A stretch of DNA of 64,000 nt from Picocystis sp. L7 (taxonomy: Eukaryota > Chlorophyta > Picocystophyceae > Picocystales > Picocystaceae). The number at the start of each line of letters is the position of its first letter. Position 1 is the stretch's first letter. This document shows positions 39,423 to 48,899 of the stretch, one piece after another. Location: NCBI GenBank assembly GCA_020975725.1, contig QXJR01000008.1, forward strand, positions 496,001 to 560,000, given 5' to 3'. Made by a program: the position numbers and the translations under genes. Below the pieces are notes generated by a model that was not told the DNA's origin, searched no databases, and worked only from the letters and a program-made list of their open reading frames with translations.

Positions 39423-40685
39423 TCAGTTTTTTGGGGCACCCATTACGGATGCCATTTTGCAGGCTGCCTGATCATGTCCGTAACGGCGACAGCGTAGGCA
39501 CAGCGCGTTCGCCAGGCAGAGATCCTTTTCTTCTTGAGTAAGTTTTGCACCTAGGGGCTTGTTGGCCAGCCTAGTCTGCACCTTCACGATCGAACTCTGC
39601 TGTTCTTCATCCAATTCATCGAAGCGCTTTCGCTGTCGCTTGGCTGGCCCATTCACCCTTGAGTTACCTGGATGCGATGACGGTAACGCTGCCGCTGTGG
39701 CTATGCTGGATCGATTTGGAAAGCCATGCATGGTACCGGTGTTACGGACTCCTTTGCTCTGCAATTTCCAGTTGTCCGCTGGCTGTCTTGAGTCTTTCCT
39801 TGCTGATTCATGTACTTCCCGTTCCAGTTTAAAGATAATGGCAGCAAGGTTTCCAGGCTCCATGTCAGGAGCTTTGTCCACATCAATTAGATGATCCAGG
39901 TGCTTGTATAAAGCTCTTTGCAAGTAGCCTGGGAGGCCATGTTGCAAACGGGCCGAGATGTCATGTTCCGTGAGAGTCCGGCACACAGGTGAGGAGCTTG
40001 CATTAACTACAAAGCTCAGTTGCACCAACCTGTTGAGGAACTGCAGCACATTTTCTGTCCGCTTCATACGGGCGGTGTGGAACTCCCGCCAAGCCTCCGG
40101 TCCTGGGTCTTGATTTTGGAAGGTTTTACGGAGGTAACCATACAAGTCTTCGACGGAGTTAAGGGCTGCCGGGTCTCTCATAATGAGGTTTTGAACCATG
40201 GATTTTGCCGTACCGCCGAGTGCTTGATTAATGGCTAACACAAGTTGTTCCATCGGGCGGTTAAAGGCATATGCTTGGCACCAACAAAGGACATCCCTAT
40301 ACCAATATGTAAGGGCATAGGGGTTGTCCTCAAGTTCCGTACCGGTAAACTTGTCCGGTTTCTCGAGGGACACCTTTGAGATATTCTTGGAATCTTGTAA
40401 AGCCATGCCATAGAGGCTGATGAGATGAGGTAAACCTTCTTGCTCTGATGGTGTGACTTCTTGTAGGCTCGGCTCCTTTGGCTCCGCGAGGTGTACACCC
40501 TCAGGGCCGTCTTCAACCACCATCTCTTCTTCTTCCTCACTTTCTTCAACTTTGTGAGCTTGGAGCTTCTCAATGAGTTGCTGGAGCTCAGCAATCTTCG
40601 TCTCAAGGGAGGACCTCTCCTCCCGTTCTTGTTCGAGTTCCCTACGAAGCGTGCTCATGCGGGTTGCATGGTCGCTCTCCTCCAT
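39423..40685 (-). CDS. Retrotransposon gag frame with zinc knuckle
   Basis: A 420-codon frame at the 5' end of the element. It starts with a coiled-coil region (about residues 8-50). A retrotransposon gag-type core follows (about 125-280, with YALTYWYRDVLCWCQAYAF), then a basic linker and a CCHC zinc knuckle near the end (CLRCRRYGHDQAAC). Gag would form the particle and bind element RNA. It belongs to the LTR element described as a fossil. Confidence 0.8.
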   Translation of the reverse strand: MEESDHATRMSTLRRELEQEREERSSLETKIAELQQLIEKLQAHKVEESEEEEEMVVEDGPEGVHLAEPKEPSLQEVTPSEQEGLPHLISLYGMALQDSKNISKVSLEKPDKFTGTELEDNPYALTYWYRDVLCWCQAYAFNRPMEQLVLAINQALGGTAKSMVQNLIMRDPAALNSVEDLYGYLRKTFQNQDPGPEAWREFHTARMKRTENVLQFLNRLVQLSFVVNASSSPVCRTLTEHDISARLQHGLPGYLQRALYKHLDHLIDVDKAPDMEPGNLAAIIFKLEREVHESARKDSRQPADNWKLQSKGVRNTGTMHGFPNRSSIATAAALPSSHPGNSRVNGPAKRQRKRFDELDEEQQSSIVKVQTRLANKPLGAKLTQEEKDLCLANALCLRCRRYGHDQAACKMASVMGAPKN

Positions 40686-40728
40686 AGTTCGGCGAGTAGA
40701 AGTTTTTCAAAAGCTCAAGCTTCGACAG

Positions 40729-41384
40729 TGTTACAAAGCGTCCGTGATGGACGTTGGACACACGGTTTGCTCCTGGAAACTTCGACCCCTCACGAAATGG
40801 AGGCGGTTTCTTCTTCTTTGGGGTGGCGCACTTCTCGTTGGCGAGAGCGGCGTCCGTCCCCTTCTTGGCTCGGTGGTGCCTCCTCCGGCACTTGGAGAGA
40901 CTTGGAGCGCTGCTTCTCCGGCGCGGAAAGTGCTGATGGCTCGCGAAAATCCGTGGGAGAGGCGCCGTGGACGTCGTGGGGTCAAGCAAGTTCTCATCCA
41001 CTACATGCTAGGGAGGTCCTCTTAAGAGCCTCCCCTTGAAGGTTGAGGGGTTCGTACGTAGCCCCCTCAACTGAATTGCGGCGGCTGATGGTCACGTGTT
41101 GCTTACGTCATCCATCGGACGGCCAAGATTCAGTTCCTAAGCCGACCGAATCTTCCACACAACATCTCCACCCTTCGTACCCCCTTCTCGAATCTTCGAG
41201 GGGATTTGGCCCGGGGGTCGGTCGGTCTGAGTCCGGTTCGCTCGGACTATTCCGTCCGACTAACCCGGGGATTAGTCCGGGGCTCACTCGATTGACCGGC
41301 CGATTGTCGGGGTCCTGCCCCCCACTGCTCCTGGAACTCTAGGGGCATGGCTTCATAGGAGAGCCAGGCCTACCCGGCGTAACA
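40729..41384 (-). repeat. Right LTR (5' LTR of the element)
   Basis: 656 bp, the same sequence as the left copy by reading. It would contain the element promoter for minus-strand transcription. CACC at 41385-41388 repeats the 4 bp before the left LTR. Confidence 0.95.
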
Positions 41385-41388
41385 CACC

Positions 41389-41987
41389 CCTCGCCACTAA
41401 GGAGGGGTGGCCGTTATCACAAGAGCGGGCTCGGTCATGTTTGCGCACGTATGTCTCGTTTATCCCCACTTCGTTCGTATGGAATGGATGATTTCATGGA
41501 AGAAATATTGAGACTCGGACTAGCGCTTGTGCGTGCCCAAGGTTTGTGCGGTTGGGAATCAAGGCGCGGGTCGGAAGTGGGGTATGGAACACGGTGCGGG
41601 GGAGATGAGACAACATGCTTCCCCATCACTTGTACAAATTCGTGACCGCTCCGCTTTGCTAGGTTTCCATCGCTCTGCCGCGCTGTTTCCGACCAGTAGC
41701 GATCCGATGGTTGGTGGACAGGTCGTCCAACCCACCCTACGTCGGCCCTAGACCGTCGTGCACGTGCTGCTCGCTTGTCTTCCGGGTCGTGAGAAGAAAC
41801 TCCCTCGGGAAAGGGGGTGCTCGCCCCTCTGGATCCATCCACACCAGTGAGTTGATGGGGCTGTGTGTGTGGGGGGGGAAGGGGCGTGGTCTCAACACGA
41901 AAAAGACAACGGGACCGGACGAGGACCAACTCGTGCGAGCGCAACAGACGGCATCACGAAGCACGCGAGGGGGCGTGCAAGGGTGGA
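41389..41987. other. Right flank of the retrotransposon and promoter of the BAH gene
   Basis: No gene is supported. A short inverted repeat (CACCCCT...AGGGGTG) lies at 41385-41409, directly at the insertion point. A G-run (about 41870) precedes the BAH gene. Frames here have no recognised domain. Confidence 0.4.
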
Positions 41988-43598
41988 ATGGATGCAACTG
42001 AGGAGGATCGAGCGTGGACCCCGGAAGATCTGCGACGAGGAGACTTCGTGCTCCTGTACAACGGGCTCGCCGACGGACAAGTAAACGTCGGGAAGGTGGC
42101 CTACGTCGGAAAAGAGCACTTCCTTGGCCGTGTCGAAGACGTCAAATGGGACGATGACATGAACCCAGACAAGTCTAAAGTCAGGATACGCTGGATGTAC
42201 CGGCCACATGATATAGCACCCGAACTGCTGCCAACCAATGTAGATATGGCAGATAATGAACTCCTCTTTTCAAATCATGTGGATACCAACCCTGTGTCCA
42301 CGGTGATCGGGAAGTGTCACGTGTGCCCATACAAGCAAGTCAAAGAAAGATATGAGACAGTCAAAGCATTGTACTTCTGGAGGCTTTCCTTCGACGCAAA
42401 ACGTGGCACTGTAAAGGTGGACAGGGACGCCCTTGGCTACGATGGAAAGGAATTCCAGTGGGCGACCCGATCACCAAAAGCCAAAGGCAGGAAAGCAACC
42501 CCTCGTAAAAGAAAGAGGGTCAGAAAGGAGAGTGGAAAGGGTTTGCAGGAAAGTGTACCAGCGGGAAGGAATGAGAGCCGGCCCATCGAGATCTCTCCAC
42601 CGTCGGAAGCTGGAGGCTCCAGGATAGACAATGACCGTCCCGACCAGCACATGGCTACATCAGAAAAACAGGAGGAAACGTGTGTTGATCTTCCCACCCT
42701 TGCTGAAGAGCATCCCTCTGTAAAGTCTGGAGGGAGAGTTTCGGCAAGGGCAGAGAAGAGGACGGAGGAAGATGAACATGAACAAGCAGATTCTCTGAGA
42801 GTTTCGACAAAGAAAGCAGGTCCGGAACCTGGGGATGCAGGGAGTCCCGTCAAAAGAAGAAAATCAAAGAGGATAGATCAACCACCACTTAGTGTCTCTG
42901 ATGTTCCCGTAGGGTCGGGCTTAGACATCTTAACCGAAGCGGCTGCCCGTGAAGAGGACTCAGAGAAAGAGCGTGAGTTGGAGTTTTCAGAATGGCCAAG
43001 TTCGTCTGTTCAACCGCAAGGCGTTGTACTTGGTGTCTCAGATCTGACAAAATTTGCCATGGCCCCCGTTCACCAACACCGGCCAGTCTTATCTGATGGA
43101 AAGTCTAGCTATGAAGATCAAGGGCTTGCAGTGCGGCTGCTTGAGAAGCTTCCTTCTCTATGGTTGCAAGGGCTCATTGATTCCAACAGCATGTCCAAGC
43201 TCAAAATGCTAGTACAGCATTGCCCACAACAGCTCAGACCAGTCTTTCATGTGTTGAGCTTGCAGGGATATAAGGATCTGCCTGATTCTTATTTTGCTTC
43301 TGTTCTTCTTGGTTGCTTGCAGAAAGCCGCCGCGGATGCCACGAAAGTAGCCACACTACCCGTGGGTTGCGCGAGAGATAAGGCGCACCCATCACCAAGT
43401 CCTCTGCAGTTGGAAGCAACTTGGGGTGATAAGTTTTTAGTTTCTGCTTGGATTGGTGGCTCCATGTACCGCGGGACGCTACAGCTTACTCAGCCAGGCA
43501 TGGGTGCTAGCCTAGTGTCACCACCGTCAGCGATTCAAGACCCCAGGACTCTACTTCCCATTCCAGACATAAATGCCCCACCACCCGGGGCGTTCTAA
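41988..43598 (+). CDS. BAH-domain chromatin protein
   Basis: A nuclear protein with a bromo-adjacent homology domain, a module that reads histone or nucleosome marks. From ATG 41988 it has 536 residues. The BAH domain covers about residues 10-150, with GDFVLLYNG, RIRWMYRPHDI, DNELLFSNHVDTNP and a Cys-containing end GKCHVCPYKQVKERY. Then follows a long Lys/Arg/Glu/Ser-rich disordered region with several nuclear-localisation-like stretches (PRKRKRVRKE). A more hydrophobic C-terminal block (about 375-440, VRLLEKLPSLWLQGLIDS) may be a small helical domain. Plant relatives combine BAH with PHD or TFIIS domains; I see neither here, so the exact orthologue is uncertain. It is immediately next to the retrotransposon carrying a DNA methyltransferase, probably by chance. 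Confidence 0.8.
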   Translation: MDATEEDRAWTPEDLRRGDFVLLYNGLADGQVNVGKVAYVGKEHFLGRVEDVKWDDDMNPDKSKVRIRWMYRPHDIAPELLPTNVDMADNELLFSNHVDTNPVSTVIGKCHVCPYKQVKERYETVKALYFWRLSFDAKRGTVKVDRDALGYDGKEFQWATRSPKAKGRKATPRKRKRVRKESGKGLQESVPAGRNESRPIEISPPSEAGGSRIDNDRPDQHMATSEKQEETCVDLPTLAEEHPSVKSGGRVSARAEKRTEEDEHEQADSLRVSTKKAGPEPGDAGSPVKRRKSKRIDQPPLSVSDVPVGSGLDILTEAAAREEDSEKERELEFSEWPSSSVQPQGVVLGVSDLTKFAMAPVHQHRPVLSDGKSSYEDQGLAVRLLEKLPSLWLQGLIDSNSMSKLKMLVQHCPQQLRPVFHVLSLQGYKDLPDSYFASVLLGCLQKAAADATKVATLPVGCARDKAHPSPSPLQLEATWGDKFLVSAWIGGSMYRGTLQLTQPGMGASLVSPPSAIQDPRTLLPIPDINAPPPGAF

Positions 43599-44257
43599 GT
43601 GTACTCGCACTTGTCGGACCCTTCTACGTTTGCTCTTTATCCAGCTTGTTACCAGTATGGTCAGGTCGAATCTTGGATCGAGAGAACTTGCGTTTGCATC
43701 ACCCGCCACTTTACATATGTAATAGCTGCTGTTGCCCTGCTGTAGGGCACTTGTTCGACCTGCACATCACCGCATTTCTCTGTTGGCCTTCCTTGTGGGA
43801 TGCAGGATCAAGTAGGGTCCGAACGCACCACGCTTCGAGCCGTTGCCCCGATCCGCTCCTCCGTTCCTGGTTTGGGGCGATGTCCGAGCCACGGTCGCCC
43901 CATTCGGACCGTCCGAGGGGGGGTCGTCTGGGATGCCCCCGTCCTTTTCGCCCCTTACGACCTCGGCTGTGGGGTCTTCGCCCCACCCCATCGGAACGTG
44001 GAAAGATCTAGAATCTCTCCCCCCCCCGAAAGGATCGAGCACCACGCCCCCCCTCCCCCGTGTCGATACGGTACGGCTCGCGGCCCGACCGTTTCGACCC
44101 CGTCCGCCCCTACCCGTACCCGTACGTTTCCTTTCGCCTTCGGGCGCCTCCCCTTTCGAAAGGGGCTCGGCCTCGGGTTCGAAAGGGAACTGGCTCGGGT
44201 TCGAAAGGGAAAGCGAAAGGAAACCTCGTCCAGACGCGACGTGTCGGCGGCGCAGCC
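43599..44257. other. Promoter region of KRI1
   Basis: 660 bp without a gene. The right half is C-rich and holds the TTTCGAAA motif cluster. The left part is the 3' UTR of the BAH gene. Confidence 0.45.
44150..44218. promoter_or_regulatory. TTTCGAAA motif cluster upstream of KRI1
   Basis: A perfect 16-bp palindrome CCCCTTTCGAAAGGGG (44150-44165) is followed by two direct copies of CTCGGGTTCGAAAGGGAA at about 44173 and 44194. The cluster ends 40 bp before the KRI1 start codon. It is the strongest instance of the motif shared by several promoters in this window. Function is inferred. Confidence 0.5.
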
Positions 44258-46039
44258 ATGGCGCACGTCGCACCGTCCAAGCAGTCGCTCCTGGACGACG
44301 AGGAGGGCGAAGAGGAGCTCGAAACGGCGGAACTCAAGGTGAACGAAGATTTCGCCAAGAGGTTCGAACACAACAAGCGAAGGGAGGAGCTCCACCGCCT
44401 CCAGGAGAAGTATGGAAAAGGGGCCAAGCTGGACGTTGGTCCAGAGGAAAACGACAGCGAGGACGAAGAAGAGGAGAACGAGGACGGATTTGCGCCGCAA
44501 AAGACAGAAGAGCAGTTCCTGGAGACACTCGTGCGCATCAAAAGACGGGATCCGGCCATCTATGACACCCAGCAGAAGCTGTATTCCGACGTCGACACGG
44601 AAGAAGAAGAAGAAGAGTACCGGCGAGTGCGAGGAGAAAAGAAGGAAAAACCCGTGTACATCAAGGATGTTATGGCGCAGCAAATCTTAGATCACGCCCA
44701 GGGGAAAGGACATGATTCCGAACAACTGGATGCACCACCCATCAAGACTTACCAACAGGAACAGGACGAGGCTCGCGCAGCCTTCCTCAATGCAGCCCAA
44801 GAACTGGACAGCGAAGAGGAGGGAGAAGCGTTCGGAGGGGGATTGCTAAAAAAGAAGAAGAAAACAGCGGACGAGATGAAAAGAGATGCGCAGGAGGACG
44901 CCGCGTATGCTGCGGAGCAGGCAGAGAAAGAAAAGCTGGCCAGACAACAAAACATCCTGGACGAATACTTTGGCAAGGAAGAAGAACTGGACGAGAATGC
45001 GAGGTTCTTGAAGTCTTACATTCTCAACAGGGGGTGGATCGATCGCGACGAAGATTACAGGAAAGAAATGGAAGATCTCAGTGAAGATGAAGAAAATGTG
45101 GACAAAGCAGAAGAGTTCGAATACAACTTCCAGCATCGATATGAAGAAGAGGGTGCAGAGCGCATCATCAGCCACCCAAGAATTATAGAAGATAGCGTCA
45201 GGAAAGATGAAAGCTCTAGGAAGCGAAAACGCAAGGAACGGGAAGAGAGGAAGAAAGCTGAAATGCAAGTGCAGTACGAAGAGATCAAGAGGCTGAAAAA
45301 CTTGAAGAAGATGGAGATGCAGGAGAAGCTGCAAAAAATTCGGGAAATTGCTGGATATAAAGGGAAAGCGCTGGACAAAATGAAGCACAGGGTGCTAGAA
45401 GAGGACTTTGACCCCGAACGCCATGATCATAACATGCAAGAAATTTTTGATGACGAATACTACGAAGATGAGGATGACGAGAATGCTTTGACAAAGCCAG
45501 AATTCGGAGACATGGAGGACGAGCTACAGGGAATGGCAAAGATTACAGAGCAGTCAAGCAAAAAGTCAAAAAAGAAGGGCAAGAGAGATGCTGGTTGTGC
45601 AAAGAGGGAAGAAATGGATGAAGACGATATGGAGCAAAACAAAGTCGAGGCACAGAAAGCACTGGACGAATATTATAAACTTGATGCAGAGGACCATATC
45701 AATGGAATGCGGACAAGGTTTAAGTATAGGACAGTGGAACCCTCTTACTACGGACTTGATCCTCTGGATATTCTCGCAAGGGAAGACAAGGAGTTGAACC
45801 AGATTGTTTCGATAAAGAAACTTGCTCCCTATCGAGAAGACAGCGAATCGAGTCGGAAGTACAAGAAAGTTATGTGGAGGATGGAGAAGGAAGAGGCACA
45901 AAGACACAGGGAGCAACACTCGAAATCAGCAGGCAAGTCATCCAAGAAAGAGTCCGGGAAGAGCAGTAGCGAGGGAAGAGGGGATCGATTGGCCTCCTAC
46001 GAGGTCCCAATGGTAACCAAAACGAAGAAGGAAAAATGA
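44258..46039 (+). CDS. KRI1: KRI1-like ribosome biogenesis protein
   Basis: A nucleolar factor needed for 18S rRNA processing and small-subunit assembly, partner of KRR1 in yeast. The 593-residue protein is very acidic and basic by turns, with Glu/Asp and Lys runs and long predicted coiled coils. Family landmarks are VNEDFAKRFEHNKRREELHR near the start and RDPAIYDTQQKLYSD. The central Kri1 block has FLKSYILNRGWIDRD and HRYEEEGAERIISHPR. The C-terminal Kri1 domain has RFKYRTVEPSYYGLDPLDIL and LNQIVSIKKLAPYRE. ATG 44258 directly follows the motif cluster. No intron. Its stop lies 17 bp from that of the convergent NTRC gene, so the two 3' UTRs must overlap. Confidence 0.93.
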   Translation: MAHVAPSKQSLLDDEEGEEELETAELKVNEDFAKRFEHNKRREELHRLQEKYGKGAKLDVGPEENDSEDEEEENEDGFAPQKTEEQFLETLVRIKRRDPAIYDTQQKLYSDVDTEEEEEEYRRVRGEKKEKPVYIKDVMAQQILDHAQGKGHDSEQLDAPPIKTYQQEQDEARAAFLNAAQELDSEEEGEAFGGGLLKKKKKTADEMKRDAQEDAAYAAEQAEKEKLARQQNILDEYFGKEEELDENARFLKSYILNRGWIDRDEDYRKEMEDLSEDEENVDKAEEFEYNFQHRYEEEGAERIISHPRIIEDSVRKDESSRKRKRKEREERKKAEMQVQYEEIKRLKNLKKMEMQEKLQKIREIAGYKGKALDKMKHRVLEEDFDPERHDHNMQEIFDDEYYEDEDDENALTKPEFGDMEDELQGMAKITEQSSKKSKKKGKRDAGCAKREEMDEDDMEQNKVEAQKALDEYYKLDAEDHINGMRTRFKYRTVEPSYYGLDPLDILAREDKELNQIVSIKKLAPYREDSESSRKYKKVMWRMEKEEAQRHREQHSKSAGKSSKKESGKSSSEGRGDRLASYEVPMVTKTKKEK

Positions 46040-46056
46040 ATAACCCATCGTTAGAA

Positions 46057-47523
46057 CTATGCGTTTGTTTCAATGGCCTTGCGATAGTCGCTCTTCATTT
46101 TCACACCATTAATAACTTGCACCCTTTTTTTATTTTTAAAGAACTGCACACACGGGGTTCCCATTACCCCCGCTGCCTCTGCTATTTCTGGGTCCTCATC
46201 CACGTTGATTTCCACAAACTTGATCTGCTCCCCGTATTCATCAACAATCTTATTTAGAATTGGTTTCAGAGATCGACAGGGCCCGCAACTAGGAGAGGTA
46301 TACAGTACAGAGATGAGCTTGTCACTCTCGTGGTACAATTTCCTCAGAGCATATTGCCCTCTGAAACGCACGGCATTGCTATCAAATTCCTCCTTTGTGG
46401 TGCTGTGAGTGTCTGTCGCAACATTCTTTGGCTTCTCTTTGTACTTGTGCACAAACTCCTGCACCAAGTCCTTCCCAGTCAAGTAGCGTTCACAAGCAAT
46501 CGCTGCTTGGCACCCGGTGCCAGCAGCTGTGACTGCTTGCCTCCATTCTGTGTCGTGCAGATCTCCAGCACTGAAGACACCTTCCACTGAAGTCTGCGGG
46601 CCTCCATCTTTCACCAGCACATACCCCTTGGAATCTGTCTCCACTTGATCTGCAAAAATCCCACTGTTGGGTTTATGCCCAATTCCATAAAACAGACCCC
46701 TGACCTCTAGATCCCTCTTCTCATTGGTTTTAGAATCAAACAAATGTAGACCTGCCATTCGGCCTTTCTCGTCTGCATAAGCATCCTCTACCTGGGTGTT
46801 GAAATGGACAGTGACATTGTTGTTCTCCAACACCCGGTTTTGCATGGCCTTACTGGCACGCATTTTCTCTCCCCGCACGAGGAGATGCACATGTTTGCCA
46901 TACTTTGTCAGGTAGATTGCCTCCTCGGTCGCAGTGTCCCCGCCACCCACAACAGCTAGTTCTTGTCCTTTGAATAGCGGGCTTGCACCATCGCAGATGG
47001 CACAGGCACTGATACCTCGGCTCCAGAAAGTGTGCTCGTTGGGAATGTTCAGCCTCATGGCAGTAGCTCCTGTGGCGAGGATGACTGCGTTTGCCTTCAC
47101 CTCGCGCTCTGAGCTGCGGATGGTGAAGGGTCTCTGCGTCAAGTCGACATATTCGACGTCTTCTGTGTGCAGTTCCGATCCCCAGCGTTCGGCTTGCTGG
47201 CGCATGCGGTCCATCAGGTCCGGTCCAGTGATACCTTCTGGGAAGCCGGGGAAATTCTCGACTTCCGTCGTGGTCATCAGCTGTCCGCCACGAACCCCTC
47301 CGGCTTGGTAGCCCTCAAACACGAGCGGTTTGAGGTTCGCACGTGCGGCGTAGATCGCAGCCGTGTATCCTGCCGGTCCACTGCCGATGATCACCACGTT
47401 CTCCACCGAGGTGGTCGCGTCTGGGCTCGCCACGGCCGCACGCATGCCGTGTGGGTTCCTCCTGGATTCCGATCGGATGTGGCGCACGCCCATCGGACGC
47501 GCCATCGCCATGCGAGCCGGCAT
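46057..47523 (-). CDS. NTRC: NADPH-dependent thioredoxin reductase C (NTRC), plastid
   Basis: A plastid fusion of NADPH thioredoxin reductase and thioredoxin that reduces 2-Cys peroxiredoxin and regulates chlorophyll and starch synthesis. From ATG 47523 it has 488 residues, starting with an Arg/Met-rich stretch typical of a transit peptide. The reductase part has the FAD motif [17 protein letters not shown], the redox centre [10 protein letters not shown], the NADPH motif [12 protein letters not shown] and VFSAGDLHD. The C-terminal thioredoxin (last 110 residues) has [15 protein letters not shown] and the cis-proline segment MGTPCVQFF. Both redox pairs are intact. NTRC is known from cyanobacteria and photosynthetic eukaryotes. 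With CHLI in the same window, a known NTRC-regulated step is present. Confidence 0.96.
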   Translation of the reverse strand: MPARMAMARPMGVRHIRSESRRNPHGMRAAVASPDATTSVENVVIIGSGPAGYTAAIYAARANLKPLVFEGYQAGGVRGGQLMTTTEVENFPGFPEGITGPDLMDRMRQQAERWGSELHTEDVEYVDLTQRPFTIRSSEREVKANAVILATGATAMRLNIPNEHTFWSRGISACAICDGASPLFKGQELAVVGGGDTATEEAIYLTKYGKHVHLLVRGEKMRASKAMQNRVLENNNVTVHFNTQVEDAYADEKGRMAGLHLFDSKTNEKRDLEVRGLFYGIGHKPNSGIFADQVETDSKGYVLVKDGGPQTSVEGVFSAGDLHDTEWRQAVTAAGTGCQAAIACERYLTGKDLVQEFVHKYKEKPKNVATDTHSTTKEEFDSNAVRFRGQYALRKLYHESDKLISVLYTSPSCGPCRSLKPILNKIVDEYGEQIKFVEINVDEDPEIAEAAGVMGTPCVQFFKNKKRVQVINGVKMKSDYRKAIETNA

Positions 47524-48037
47524 CTTCGCAGACGTGCTTCGCTCCGATGCAAGTGTGAAATGCACCTGTCTGTCGCTCTCGATACGTCCAGTATCCCCTG
47601 GGATGGACCCAAACAGACCCGGAGGACGACCGGTCTAGTCCCAGGGACGTCTCCCGATGGAACCCGAGGACGGCCCGGTCGGATCGACGCGACGAAACGG
47701 GAGAGGAAAAAACGTGATGCGCAGAGGATCGTGGGGAACGGACAAAGCCTGACCGAAGGATGGACCTCTTCCTCCGCGGGGTTCGGAAATGTGGGACGGG
47801 CGACTTCCGTACGGCCGTACCCCCATCCGAAGATCTCGATCTCCCCGATCGCAATCATGGATCCACGCATCGGTTGGGCCGAGAATAAGGTATCGATGGG
47901 CCGTATCCGGGGCGGATGTGTACGTCAAGAAATGGATGGTCCAGGATGCTCCTGGGAGGGCACTCGAGGCCAACGTTGTGAAATCGTTGTGAACACCCTA
48001 TCCAGTGACGGTTCGGTGACGTCGGACACAGGAAGGA
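47524..48037. other. Bidirectional promoter region, NTRC / INSIG-like
   Basis: About 510 bp between two divergent start codons. It has no recognised gene; frames on both strands are Arg-rich artefacts. It probably holds both promoters and 5' UTRs. Confidence 0.5.
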
Positions 48038-48796
48038 ATGGCCGCCATCGTAAAGGCGACCAAGCCGGCCACGAGGCAGCAACCCGTGCGCGTAAGAAGC
48101 AAGAGAGAAAAGAGGGGACACAGGCAGTGCGTCAAGGTGAGCGCGAAGGCCAAGAACCCGCACGAAAATGGACAAGAAGGCAGCCGGAGCGCGGTGCCAA
48201 AGCTGCTGCTTGCTGGTGCCATTGTCGGACCCCTTCTAGACTGCATACACACCAACGTAGGACTGCTGGAATACGACCTCGCTCCGCTTCGTATCGGTGC
48301 ACTCAAATCCTCAGCAACAGTCCCTGCCCTCCTCGCATCATACTATGCAGTCCTGGGAACGTTGCATCTGCAAGCACCACGTTTATTCAGAAAATTGGAT
48401 ACTTCTCATGCAAAACCTTCGGATGCAGCCACAGTCGTTGGGTCGCTACTCACCCTTGCTTCCATGCTCGAAGTCAGCTCGCTTCTTTTCGTCAACAATG
48501 CAGGCCTTTATAGTACATACACCGTGCTGAGCTTCTTGTGCTTGGCCAACTGGTACACCTTTGATCGACGCTCATGGACGCTTGTGCTAGGATTTCTCGT
48601 TGCTGTTTTTGCCCCGATCTCTGAGGTTGTTCTCATGAAAATGTTTGGGGTCTGGCACTACCCACGGGGCGATATATTCATCGCTGGAGAACCGTTCCCT
48701 TCTTGGGTGTTCTTCTGTTATTTCTTCTACACTCCATTCGTCACACATCTTTCAAGCTATGTCGCAGGTCAGGAGGTCCGCAAGAAATCCAAGTGA
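48038..48796 (+). CDS. INSIG-like six-pass membrane protein
   Basis: A 252-residue protein with a basic N-terminus (about 45 residues, possibly a transit peptide) and about six hydrophobic spans. The pattern resembles the INSIG domain. It begins with IVGPLLDCIHTNVGLLEY, has a central FLCLANWYTFDRRSW (human INSIG has WWTFDRS), then a span, then FGVWHYPRGDIF and the terminal PSWVFFCYFFYTPFVTHLSS. Animal INSIGs retain SCAP and promote HMG-CoA reductase breakdown in response to sterols. A plant or algal relative need not share that role. I infer the family from these motif positions only. Divergent from NTRC; its stop is about 100 bp from the convergent ubiquitin protease. Confidence 0.6.
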   Translation: MAAIVKATKPATRQQPVRVRSKREKRGHRQCVKVSAKAKNPHENGQEGSRSAVPKLLLAGAIVGPLLDCIHTNVGLLEYDLAPLRIGALKSSATVPALLASYYAVLGTLHLQAPRLFRKLDTSHAKPSDAATVVGSLLTLASMLEVSSLLFVNNAGLYSTYTVLSFLCLANWYTFDRRSWTLVLGFLVAVFAPISEVVLMKMFGVWHYPRGDIFIAGEPFPSWVFFCYFFYTPFVTHLSSYVAGQEVRKKSK

Positions 48797-48899
48797 AGGC
48801 GTGTCATCCCTCCAATGCCCAAGGATCGTTTCGATATTGGCAAGCTAGTCTACACTCCCAGTGCGCAAACATGGAGCCAGCGTCGTGTCACGCTGCAGA

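Larger units (their letters stand above)
34553..41384 (-). mobile_element. Ty3/gypsy LTR retrotransposon carrying a cytosine-5 DNA methyltransferase
   Basis: An LTR element of about 6.8 kb read on the minus strand. Two 656-bp direct LTRs (34553-35208 and 40729-41384) begin TGTTAC and end GTAACA, and a 4-bp target duplication CACC flanks them (34549-34552, 41385-41388). The LTRs read as identical, so the insertion is recent. Parts in element order: gag with a CCHC knuckle, a protease-like region, RNase H, a C5 DNA methyltransferase, integrase and a C-terminal integrase tail. RNase H before integrase places it in Ty3/gypsy. A purine-rich tract precedes the downstream LTR (35209-35222). I see no standard tRNA-type primer site. 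The set of pol parts I recognise is incomplete, so I call it broken, with about one break. Confidence 0.88.

Noticed and set aside
41385-41409. Inverted repeat next to the right LTR as a possible second transposon end
   Set aside because: It is only 7 bp long and has no partner at the left flank beyond the 4-bp CACC target duplication.
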